From: Cycas panzhihuaensis
Taxonomy: Eukaryota > Cycadophyta
DNA length: 64,000 nucleotides
Assembly: GCA_023213395.1 (NCBI GenBank)
Contig: CM041465.1
Location: 120,411,741-120,475,740 of the forward strand
Direction of reading: 5' to 3'
Positions within the stretch are counted from its first letter, which is position 1, and every line of letters begins with the position of its first letter. Below are positions 44,746 to 54,626 of the stretch, one piece after another. The notes under the pieces are model-generated. The model was given only the letters and a program-made list of their open reading frames with translations. It made no database searches and was not told the DNA's origin. Both the position numbers and the translations under genes were made by a program.

Positions 44746-47456
44746 GATTTCGGCTTCCGGGAATGGATACGGAATCACCAACTCAGGTAAGTGCAGGTAT
44801 GCTTCTCACCCTATCATCGCTTTCTTTTGGTGAGTGTTTGCTTGCTTGTTTACATGTTGTGACCTTATAGATGATTTTATCTCCGTCTACATTTATTTAG
44901 CTTATGACGACTATAACAGGGGTACACTCCCAGCAAGTGTGGCACCCTAGTAGCCATTCCACTTCCCGTATTCTACCATCCTGGCTCCAGGATCCACTTG
45001 ACTTGCACCACCTCTGCCCGTGTGATGACCCGTCATTGTTTGGTTGACTTGCCACATCGTTTGAATCCTATTTTTGCTCTTCTGGACTCGTTTGTTAGCT
45101 TGTTTACCCTTGCATAGGTGTCTTAACCCCCCATTAGCTATTTTTGTCATTTGCCCACAGCCCAGGCTGGCTGTTCAGGCCAGTTTTTGCCTTCGGGTAA
45201 ATACCGCCATGAATTTCGTGGTACCACTGCAAATTCTGCGGTACCGCAGATTTTGTGGTGGGATGACTGTTCTAATTTATTTTTTGAAAACTGCCATGGT
45301 AATTTCACATTTATTACGAAACCGCCACGTGTCTCATGACTTAACTCGCCTCCATCTGCGCCTTAATTGCTCGCTTTAGGGTTTGGGCTAGGTATTTAAG
45401 TCATCATTAACTTATTTTTGGGATCTTTTGGATTACTCCTCAAGGAAACTACCCTGTGCTCTACTATTCTCTGCTGCTCTACTGTTGCTACAAGACCTAC
45501 ACCTCTCCTCTAGTGCCCAGCTCTCCTTTAGCATGGCTAGGACATCTTCCTAACCCTTCACACACCTTGGAGATGGCCACTTTGGAGAGATCTCAGCAGA
45601 TTCTTGCCCAGGCAGCCATCAAGCATTCTAAGTGCAGGTGTTCTTCCTCTAACTCCATTAGCAGGGTTCTAAACCTGCTATACCATAGTTTTTGGGCTAA
45701 TTTCTTAGCCTCTCCTTAACAGCCTTTTATTGAGAAAAGAGCCTCCGCTCCTCTTCTCAGGTATTCATTGATTTGAGTTATTTTCTTATTCAATTGATGC
45801 CCTATTTTGCTTGTCCTCTTGCTTGGGTTCTTGAAGGTTATTCTTCTCTTTGTATTGGGTTGTTTTACTCCTGTCATTAGTGCCTCCTTGCCTATATTTG
45901 TTGCTCAAAGCAGCAACAAAGAGGGGTTGCATAGGGTTTGGGAGAGAGCTGGGTGGATTCCGTACCACCTTCCACGCTCCCCAAGCGACTTTTAGCCCCC
46001 CAAACCTTCCCTCTTGCCCCGTGCTATCCTTGGCACTCAAACAAGGGTTTGTTGGGCTTTCCTTAGCCACTGAAATCAGCACTGTCACACATTGCAGCGT
46101 TGGTTTAAGGGCTTGTGCTTTGATCCGAGCAACTCATGTAAGCCTCGGCTACTTGCCCTTCGCCCAACTCTTCTCCCGGCAACCCGATTTGCTCGTCATA
46201 GCACTGCGGCTTGTGGTGGGTTCTCTTTGGCTCTTTTTTAACTCTCTTTGCCACTGTTTCCAGCCCTCTTTCTTAGCCTTACCCTCGCTGCCTCGTGGCT
46301 TTTGGTGGAGATTGGGGTTGCTCTTTGTGGGAGGTGGGCCACTCCGAGCCTTACTGGTTACTTTCCATTTACTTTGGTTGGCCTCCTTTACATATTATCA
46401 TCATTGTATTGACACTAACATACACATACTTAAGTTTACATTCGCTTTGTATGTATATGTATTGTTAGGAGCTTTCCATTATATGCTAGTGTCCTTTCTC
46501 TGAAAAGAGGGGAGATTGTCATTTTACTTGCAGGTATTTGGAAAGCGCAACAGATCTGGTTCTCTTCCTTCCTTCGCAGGTAAAGTGCACCTATTTATGC
46601 TGCACTTTTGTACTTCATTTATTTGTTAGTATTTGGTCCCTTTCTTTCCTTTATTTGGTACTTTAGTATTTTTTCCGGGGAAGGTAAGGGAGCCCCTCTT
46701 TCCGATCCGTCGCGGTCCTTCACGCCTACCGTGCCTTGTGGAGTAACTTTGGGTGCCTCTTGGGAGCGCCATCATTACGACACGCCTTCGTTCTAGGTAC
46801 ACGCCCTTGCTCTACTTTATCACCTTTTTCCTTTTGAGTTCTTTTACATAGACGTAATTAACTCACCGGAAATAAAAGAGAAATCAACTCTGCTTTGATT
46901 TATACTTTGTTCACTTTATCATTTGTATTTCTTTTTGCCATAGGAAAAGGTCTTAGGAAACCTTCCCTCTCACCTTTTCCTCCCTTTTTTATTGTGCAAA
47001 CTTCCCTCCCTCTTTATTGTTTGATTGGTAGTTTGTTTGCACATACCATAACCTCCTTTTGGGTCATTCCCTTTATGTTCCTTCGGTTCTTCGCTTAGCC
47101 GGATAACCGAAGTGACCCTATCCGTAGGCCATTAACTTGCCTACTCTTCCTGGTTTCCCTTCACCTTAGGGAAACCTCTAAAGGATTCTCTCCTTCCCCT
47201 TCCGGCCATCCAAGGATGGGAGGATCCTTCCCTTAGGTCAACCCAGGCTAATCCTACTCCTCTTCACCTCTTGTTCGAAGTGAAGGGATCATCCTTTGGT
47301 AGCTATATTCCATTTGCAGGTCCCGAACTCACGCTCCGGCATACGGGGCGCCCTGCGTGGTACTTGCCCTACTTATAGGTCCTTTTCTTAATCATATAAT
47401 CGACCGCTCTTACCATTCTTATTTAGTTAGGTAGTTATCCCGTAGACGCGCGTCCA
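44746..47456 (+). repeat. 3' LTR of the gypsy element
   Basis: About 2.71 kb, ending ...CGTCCA directly before the ACTTC duplication. Homology with the 5' LTR starts at 'cgg-ctt-cgggaatggatacgg' (44751 against 30676). No clear polypurine tract precedes it, so the left border may be off by a few bases. A 217-codon ORF inside (45850-46503) is broken in the 5' copy and is not annotated as a gene. Confidence 0.88.
45393..45400 (+). promoter_or_regulatory. TATA-like box in the gypsy 3' LTR
   Basis: TATTTAAG, the counterpart of 31281-31288. Confidence 0.35.
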
Positions 47457-47461
47457 ACTTC
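47457..47461. repeat. gypsy target-site duplication ACTTC, right copy
   Basis: It is identical to 30664-30668. Confidence 0.8.
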
Positions 47462-48519
47462 CAATCTAAGGTTTCCCTTGCTTTAATATAATGTTTCTAT
47501 ATATGTTTTTAAAAATTTTAATGCAAAAGCTACAAAAGGCTAAAAATTAGATCAACTTGCCATTAAATTACTAATTTTTCTAAATTTAAATGCATGCTAT
47601 TTTGTGATATTTTATTATTTTTTACAAAATTTATAAATAATGATAAATGGAAAAAAAAAATTAAAATTATAAATATGAAAGCCTAAATGATGGAATTTAA
47701 ATTTATGGTAGAATAAAAAAGTGTTCAAAATGTCATTTCTAATAGGGTAGTAAAGTCAGATCTCTAAAAAGGCATCAAAACTTTCTACCAAAAAAATGCA
47801 CAAAAGCATAATTTTGCTAGATCCACTATCCTATTATCAAAACTTTAATATGTCAAAAGTTGTATCTTGACATGTACATTAACTTTTCCTTCTACACCAT
47901 CTCTAAAATCAGTTAAGAAACTATTTGAAACACCCAAATGTCTTTTGTGGGGTTGAATAGGCAAATTTAACATCCGTAAGAAAACTATAAAGATCTCACT
48001 AACTAATGGATGAAATTTGATTAGATTTATCTTAAAATGCTCCTAAGACACAAATTTACTAGACCCCTTAAAAAAACTTTTAGATTTTTAGTTTATGTTT
48101 AAAGGATTTTATTGAAAAAAGTGCTTTAAGTCATTTGTCTACAAATTTTAACATTTTGTTTTAGCCAACACTCACTATTGTGAGTTGAATCTAAAGTTGC
48201 TCCAAAAGATAAATATAAGCCTCTTGGTAAGGTAACCCTACATACCAAATTTTATCAAAATATGAGATGGTCAATTTTTTTATAAAATTTTAGGCCTTTA
48301 ATGCTTCTGAGACTGTTCTAACAACCAAATGACTTCAAAAAACTATCTTTTTCACTTCTAAAATTCTGCACACATATAGAAAGTAACAACATATAAAATA
48401 ATATAATTTTAAGCTTTCAAAAATTTAAAAATGATAAGTGCACTCTCAATACTTCACATTGAAGGTGAAGGAAAGGCAAAATGATTCTATACAAGTTTAA
48501 TAGAATGAATAGATCATTT
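47462..48519 (-). other. copia leader, proximal part
   Basis: AT-rich, no ORF. It connects the copia primer site at about 48520-48535 with 30663 across the gypsy insertion. Confidence 0.7.
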
Positions 48520-48535
48520 TCTAGCTCTGATGCCA
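48520..48535 (-). other. copia primer binding site
   Basis: The minus strand reads tggcatcagagctag, close to the initiator tRNA-Met complement TGGTATCAGAGC. It lies two bases inside the 5' LTR. Confidence 0.8.
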
Positions 48536-48537
48536 CA

Positions 48538-48849
48538 TGAAAGAAGGATGGATCTAGGGAATAAATCACTCATGTACACACAATGGTAATGGAGAATAAA
48601 AAAGAGATAAAATAATATATAAGGGTAAAACTTTGATGTGAGAATGAATAATGACTCCCTCCTTGAGATTTTGCCTTTTATTATTAAAGGTGAGCATTAG
48701 GATTAGGATTTTTTTGCCTAATAACATGAACCTAAAATTATATCTAAATACATATAAAGTATATTTCACTAAGAGACTAATTTTAATAATATATTTTAAG
48801 ATCACTTAATTAATCTACACAAATGACCTTCATACATTAATCTATTTCA
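48538..48849 (-). repeat. 5' LTR of the copia element
   Basis: 312 bp, TGAAAG...TTTCA, aligned end to end with 24579-24890. Confidence 0.92.
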
Positions 48850-48854
48850 GTTAG
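48850..48854. repeat. copia target-site duplication GTTAG, right copy
   Basis: It is identical to 24574-24578. LINE ORF2 resumes after it. Confidence 0.9.
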
Positions 48855-51800
48855 TAGTATAGAAAATCTAAAGTATACAACTATGGATTGTTTTAAGGAT
48901 TTGTTTGAAGAGCCCAGTTGTATAGATAGGGCTACTAGAAAGGATTTTCTTAAGACAATTCCCAAGCTGATCAATGAAGGTTAGAATAATTTGCTGGAGG
49001 CCCCTTTCTCTCAAGAAGAAGTAGAGAAAGCAGTTTTTGGGATGAAAAGGGAGAAAGCTCTCGGCCCAGATGATTTCTCGCCTGGTTTCTTCTAGAAATT
49101 TTAGGATATAATCAAGGAGGACTTATTGGAAGCTCTAAACGAGTACTACAGAAATTAAAAACTCCTAGGTAAATGGCAAACCATATTTATAGTGCTAAAC
49201 CCTAAAATCAAGAGCACTAAAAGGATGGAGGATTTCCATCCTATTAGCCTTTGTAATATGAAGTATAAGATTTTATCTAAAGTGTTGACAAATAGATTAA
49301 AAAATATCCTCCCTTAGATAATATTCCTGAACTAGGATAGGTTTATGCAGGGCAGACAGATCATGGATGGTATAATAATTATCCATGAGATGCTCCATCC
49401 AGCTTATTAGAGGAAGGACCCCAACATGTTGATTAAGATTGATCTTTTGAAAGCCTACGATACAACTTCTTGGGAGTGTTTAGTGGAATGTCTGGAAGCC
49501 TTTGGGTTTGGAGAAATATAAAGGGAATGGATGAACTTTTGCATCTCCAAATCCCAATATTATGTTATAGTTAATAGTAAATCTTTGAGATTCTTTACGG
49601 GCTCTAGAGGGTTAAGATAGGGAGACCCATTTTCCACCTACTTATTTATAACTTTGGTTGAACTATTGGGAAGGGCCATGGAGAAGGCTAGAAGATAAAG
49701 GGCTATCAAGGGTTTAAAGCTGACATATGGTGTCAATAATATCATGCATTATCAGTTTATTGACGATAACATCTTTTAGGAAAAATAACCATGGGTGAAG
49801 CCTGTAACTTTAAAGAAGGGCTGGAGAGGTTTGAGCAGGCCACTAACCAGAAGATAAATCTAAATAAAAGCAATGTTCTTTTTATAAATATGCTGGAGCA
49901 CATGTAAAGTAAGATAATCAGAATATTACAGATGTCGATCTAAAAACTTCTTACCACGTACTTAGGGATGCCCTTATTTATAGGCAAAATGGTGAAGGAA
50001 ATATGGGACCCAGTGATAGACACTATCTAGAGGAAGTTGGCGGGATGGAAGGGAGATCTTCTTAGCCAAGTTGGTAAGATCTAGCTAGTTGTCTTATCCC
50101 TTCAAAGCATCCCAGTATATTGGATGTCCATTTTTAGACTGCCAGATAGAGTTACAATGGTGTTGGAGTCTATCCACAAGAGATTCTTTTAGTTTGGGGT
50201 GGAGGAGAAGGAAAGAATTTATCTAGTGGGATGGAATAAAGTCTGTCGCCCAAAATGGATTAGAGGCCTAAATCTTAGAAGATTACCGCTCTTCAATAAT
50301 GCTCTAGTGGCAATGTTTGATTAGCGTATTACCAAGAGAGTGGAGAGCTTATGGGATAAGATCCTATCCTAAAAGTATCTTTAGGGTGGGCATTTCCTAA
50401 GTGATAGCTCGATCCCCCCCTTAGGCTCTTCTATTTAGAGGAGTATCCTAAAATCTAGATGGATGTTAAAGTTAGGGGTGCATTAGAAATTGGGAGACAA
50501 GAAGACCATAAGATTCTGGGAGGATGTTTGGTGTCAAGATAGAAAGCTGAGTAGTAGGCCTGATTTAGCTCCCCTATAATTTCTAAGCAAGAGGAACTAA
50601 TGAATTCATGTTAAGAATTATTGGATAGGAAGAGGTTGTAATTAAAGACGGAGGGGTTTTGAGGAGATCCTAGAAGAGACAGTTCCCAGCATATGAGTGT
50701 TGTCCTTAAACTAGAAATTGATAAGTACTACATCCCCAAAAGTGGTAGTGTGGATTCTATAGTATGGCCCTCATCCTAGTCCAAGAATTACTCTATGAAG
50801 CAAGGATACTACTCCCTATGCCTTGAAAGGAGGGATTAGAGGAATACACTTCTAGAAGGGGTATATAAATTAGATCTGATCCCTAAGATAGTTATGTTTT
50901 GGTGGACATGTTTGAGGAATAAAATTCTTACTGTGGATAATCTTAGAAAGAGGGGATTCATAATGCCGAACAAGTGTGTTCGATGTTATGTGGAGGAAGA
51001 ATCAGTAGATCACATTCTCCTGTATTACATGTTTGCTAGGGGATCTGGAGGAATGCGATGGGCCTCTCCAAGATCCAATGGGTTCCTTCTGAAACCCTAA
51101 TGGAGTAATGGTTATCTTAGTGTAGTCCATTCAAAAGTATATACCTATCTAATATTTAGAAGACCTCCCTTCCTCTAATGATGTGGAATTTTTTGAAGGA
51201 GAGGAACATAAGGGTCTTTCAAGATAAAGAGATGTATGAGAATAAAATTTTCAATATCATCTTTACTAAAGTAGGAGAGTTTATGAAGCCCAGAGATGAC
51301 AAAAGCATTTAAGATTCAAAAAGATCTATATTGAGAAATTGGAGGATTACCCTAAAGATCTAGGAGAAATAGAGAAGAATATATTTTTGGATTCCCTTTG
51401 AGGATCCTTGGATAAAAGTAAATTTTGTCAGAGCTTCAAAAGGTAATCCTGGGGACACTAGAGGGAGGGGCGTATGCAGAGATACTAAAGGGAAGGTAAA
51501 TGGGCTTTTGCTGAGTATTACGGTAAATAAATCAATCACAGGGTAGAGTATATTGAAAGCTGTGGACTTGGCTTTGAAAGGGGATCACGACATGCTGATT
51601 CTTGAAGGGGACTCCCTTAACGTGATAAACCTCTTGAAAGGTATATCTGAGCAAGATTAGAGAACTTAAGATCTGATTAGGGATGCTCAAGAGGCCCTTA
51701 AAGGGGCCAAAAACATTTAGGTAAGACACTCTTATAGAGAGGGGAACAAGGTGGTGAATAAACTTGCAAACTACAGGGTGAACCATAAAAGGTCTATGGT

Positions 51801-51880
51801 CTAGAGAGAGAAACTCTCGGAAGAAATTATGAGGTAGGTTGAGGAGGATTAGGGCTAGGAAAGGCAATAGAGCTAGCCAC
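48855..51880 (+). pseudogene. LINE ORF2, reverse transcriptase, zf-RVT and RNase H part
   Basis: RT: 'EAPFSQEEVEKAVFGMKREK' then 'ALGPDDFSPGFF' (48990-49100), 'FHPISLCNMKYKILSKVLTN' (with PISL), 'IKIDLLKAYDTTSWE' and 'MHYQFIDDNIF' at about 49745, the F-A-D-D catalytic motif with A replaced by I. The thumb follows: 'LTTYLGMPLF' and 'KLAGWKGDLLSQVGK'. The zf-RVT domain is at about 50890-51030: 'FWWTCLRNKILTVDNLRKRG', 'CVRCYVEEESVDHILL'. The RNase H is at about 51420-51800: 'NFVRASKGNPGDTRGRGVCR', 'LILEGDSLNVINLLKG' and 'REGNKVVNKLA'. First and last acidic residues of this RNase H are changed (V and N), so it is probably inactive. Stops are nearly all TAG. Confidence 0.85.
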
Positions 51881-52033
51881 AAGGCTTGTCGTGGTAGGGG
51901 GGTTTGATGATGGGTGATGGTTTAAGCTAGGCCATGGACTTGTCATGGCCATCTTACATTAGGGTCCGAGTGAGTTATGATGTAAAAGGTTTTGGGATCA
52001 TGTTTTAAAACCCATGATTATTCTTTTACCTTA

Positions 52034-52045
52034 TAAAAAAAAAAA
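52034..52045 (+). repeat. LINE poly(A) tail
   Basis: A short A-run closing the LINE, directly followed by the right target-site duplication. Confidence 0.8.
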
Positions 52046-52061
52046 CTATTATGATGGTGAT
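52044..52061. repeat. LINE target-site duplication, right copy
   Basis: AACTATTATGATGGTGAT, one difference from 21545-21562. The leading A bases overlap the poly(A) tail. Confidence 0.85.
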
Positions 52062-53336
52062 TATTTTCTTATGATGTTATATACTGATTGATTAGACATT
52101 TTATTTAGGTATACATTTTTAGTTTCCCTATTTGTGCTTAATAATTTCATAAGGTTGGGTTATGCATTCTCACTATAAATTGACCATTAAGGTTGATTGC
52201 ATAAGAAGATAGGATGATAAGCTACTTCACTATAAGATAAACATACCAAGGCAGATTGCTCTGTGGAATATTAGTTGATAGGTTATTTCATCCTAAGATA
52301 AGCATACCATGGTGAGTTGCTCTATGAAAAGTTAGAATGAAGAATTATTTCATCTTAAATCAATTATAGTGAGTTACTCCTTTAAGGGATAGGATGATGG
52401 GTTAATTCATCCAAGTGTTCACTTTATGACTTGCACCTAATGGTTTATATATCTTATCCCAGTACACTTAAGGAGTGACATAGAGATGAAAATGCATGTT
52501 ATTAATCCATTAGTGCCCTTCAACTTACAAGGTATTTCTAAGGTAATTACACAACTTCAACTTGAAGTCTAAGTAGTAGTGATTAGACGTCAATCCTATT
52601 ACATGTGTTTTCATCTTTTTATGGTTTAAGAGTCAATAAAAGGGACTAGGTTGAAGGAATTCAAGAGAGTTAAATGAGTAAATTCAAAGAGGTGTGACTC
52701 ATCTCTATTAAATAAGGCCACTTAATCATGGCTTATTATATTATAAAAACTACCTTAAGCACTTGTTTAAATATCGTATTCCTTAAATACTTAAATTTCC
52801 TTATATTCAAGTACACATTTTGACCCATTTTTCAAAGGGGTCATTTAAGGACAATGTCTACTTATATCAAATGCCCTTTTGCTTTATGTTAAGTATTACG
52901 ATATCATCAAAGAAAACAATCATAAACTTTTATAAAGATAGATGAAACACCTTGTCCATGGTTAGCTAAAAAATAGCCAATGCATTGGTAATGTGAATGG
53001 TATAATTTTATATTCATAATACCCTCAGAATTTTAGAATATTATTTTTAGAGTGCCCTCATATATTGTACATTTAATAATATCCCATTCTTAGGAATAAT
53101 TTTGTAAAGAATTTGACACCATTTAGTTTAGCCATAAGTCATTGATCTTAAGAATCAAGTATTTATTCATGATAGTTTCTTTATTCAGTACATGATGATT
53201 AACACTCATTAATAAGAATCAACCTTATCCTAAGCCAATATAATAAGCATCACATTTAGACTTTTACTTCATGTTATTATTTTGGTGTCTAATAATTACT
53301 ATGCTAATTATTTCATATCTATATTATGTTAGAAAA
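52062..53336. other. AT-rich interval with a degenerate tandem repeat
   Basis: No coding signal. It contains the tandem array described at 52155-52400. The rest is AT-rich and unclassified. Confidence 0.45.
52155..52400. repeat. degenerate tandem repeat, unit about 60-70 bp
   Basis: Three to four diverged units share the order 'ataggatgat', 'ttatttcatcctaagata', 'cataccatggtgagttgctc'. They start near 52190, 52265 and 52325, with a last partial unit near 52380. Origin unknown. Confidence 0.55.
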
Positions 53337-53499
53337 TACAACCACCTAGAATCATAATAATATTTTGTATTAATAAATCATAAAACCAATTACATCATTT
53401 TTACATATCCAACACCAATAACATTATGCTAACTCACCAACCAAATAAATCAATATGATGAATTCACCAATTATGCATTATCTTCCAATACCCCACTAT

Positions 53500-54281
53500 A
53501 ATACATATTTGGGGTGACACCTAAGTTTACTCTAAATTGAAAATGCTTAACCGTAGATAATGCCTTTGTTATAATATATATAACTTATTCATCAATCCTA
53601 TAATGAAGTAACCTAATTGGTCCTCCTTATACTAACTTTTGAATATGATGGTACTTGATTTTAATATGCATTATTCTATTACGCAAGATTGGATTATTTG
53701 TCACCTATATGATACTCTAATTATCACAATAAATCGGTGTTGGTCTAATCTAAGGTTGATGTAGATCCCAAAATATCCTTCTAAGCCAAATTACTTCAAA
53801 GTTATTATTTCAAATACCTAGTATTTTGCTTCTATTATAGATAAAGAAACTATAGGATGCCTCTTTATATTCCATGGAATTACAATTGAACTAATGTTGA
53901 AAACATAACCTAAAATTGACTTCACGTCTTTAATATCACTTGCACAATCAACATTTGTATAACTATTAAATATTCACTCATTTGATGAAGTATAGAAAAG
54001 TCCATAATTTAATGTTCCTTTTATATAGCTAAGGATCCATTTTATTGTAGTTCAATATTCTTTCTTGGGTTATGATATAAATCTTGAAGTCAAACTTACT
54101 ACATATATTATATCTAGTTGATGACTTATTAAATAAATCATACTTCTTATTAATTAATGATATAAAATAGGATCAAATAAAATGAAATCTTCATGTTTAC
54201 TTAATTTTAACCCAATGTCAATAAGAGTAATAACTGAGTTACAATTACTCATGCAATTTTTTTTTTAAATATCCATAATAT
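53500..54281 (-). pseudogene. copia RNase H end (left part of the split copia)
   Basis: On the minus strand near 53890-53850 'HPIVSLSIIEAKY' corresponds to the RNase H block 'S.STAEAEY'. A decayed C-terminal region leads to the purine tract. It is heavily mutated, and the assignment rests on order and on the RT in the right part. Confidence 0.5.
54277..54281. repeat. candidate target-site duplication AATAT, left copy
   Basis: It compares with AGTAT at 62629-62633 with one transition. Confidence 0.55.
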
Positions 54282-54604
54282 TGTTGAGATAACCCCCCAA
54301 TGGCCTAAGGGTACGTGCACCTAGGGCCCCCCAAAGCCACCTTTGGGGCTCCCTAAGGCACGTAGAGCTCCCTATTGCCATCCTTAACTGACATATCAAG
54401 TATGTTTATATTATTTTAATTTATATTTTGAATATTGTTAACTAACCTACACGGAGGGTTGAGGTGCTTAAGCACCTTTCCAAAATCTATTTAAAGGATT
54501 GCCATGCACCCTAGGTGTTTTTTAACACCACCTTCGATTATTTTAGAAATTTATTAATCTACACACAATGGCGTCCTAACCCGCTCTGTTCTCTTGTGCC
54601 AACA
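54282..54604 (+). repeat. 5' LTR of the 54282-62628 copia
   Basis: 323 bp, TGTTGAGATA...GCCAACA, the same length as 62306-62628. A TATA-like TATTTAAA lies at 54488-54495 and is conserved in the partner (62512-62519). Confidence 0.93.
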
Positions 54605-54626
54605 TTTGGTATCAGAGCCATGCACA
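54605..54626 (+). other. copia primer binding site
   Basis: It reads tttggtatcagagccatgca, a near-perfect complement of the 3' end of initiator tRNA-Met, starting two bases after the LTR. Confidence 0.92.

Larger units (their letters stand above)
30669..47456 (+). mobile_element. Ty3/gypsy retrotransposon of Tat-like type with antisense gene
   Basis: Innermost unit of the nest, 16.8 kb, plus strand. It has about 2.7 kb LTRs, a PBS-like site at about 33353-33372, gag 33523-35418, protease-RT-RNase H-integrase 35420-40116, a (TA)n tract, an antisense PMD-like gene 43229-40830, a second RNase H at about 43928-44334, then the 3' LTR. Very long LTRs, extra sequence between integrase and 3' LTR and a second RNase H are features of the Tat/Ogre branch. 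Only about two frameshifts and a set of transition-type stops break pol. Confidence 0.88.
24579..48849 (-). mobile_element. Ty1/copia retrotransposon, itself split by a gypsy element
   Basis: Middle unit of the nest, minus strand. 5' LTR 48538-48849, primer site about 48520-48535 (minus strand tggcatcagagc), leader 48519-47462 plus 30663-29800, gag and pol 29790-24950, polypurine tract 24892-24905 (minus strand attaagggggagat), 3' LTR 24579-24890. Without the gypsy insert it is about 7.5 kb. The LTRs differ at about 34 of 312 positions by my hand count. All reading frames are broken. Confidence 0.9.
21563..52043 (+). mobile_element. plant L1-type LINE, split by nested insertions
   Basis: Outermost unit of the nest. 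Its own sequence is 21563-24573 plus 48855-52043, about 6.2 kb, which is full length for a plant L1. It has ORF1 (DUF4283), ORF2 (endonuclease, reverse transcriptase, zf-RVT, RNase H) and a poly(A) at about 52034-52045. An 18-bp duplication brackets it. The copia element at 24579-48849 interrupts ORF2 between the endonuclease and the RT. Many TAG stops and lost catalytic residues show it is dead. Confidence 0.9.

Noticed and set aside
45850-46503. 217-codon ORF in the gypsy 3' LTR
   Set aside because: The corresponding frame in the 5' LTR (31.78-32.43 kb) is broken by stops, and the translation has no known motif. Chance ORF.
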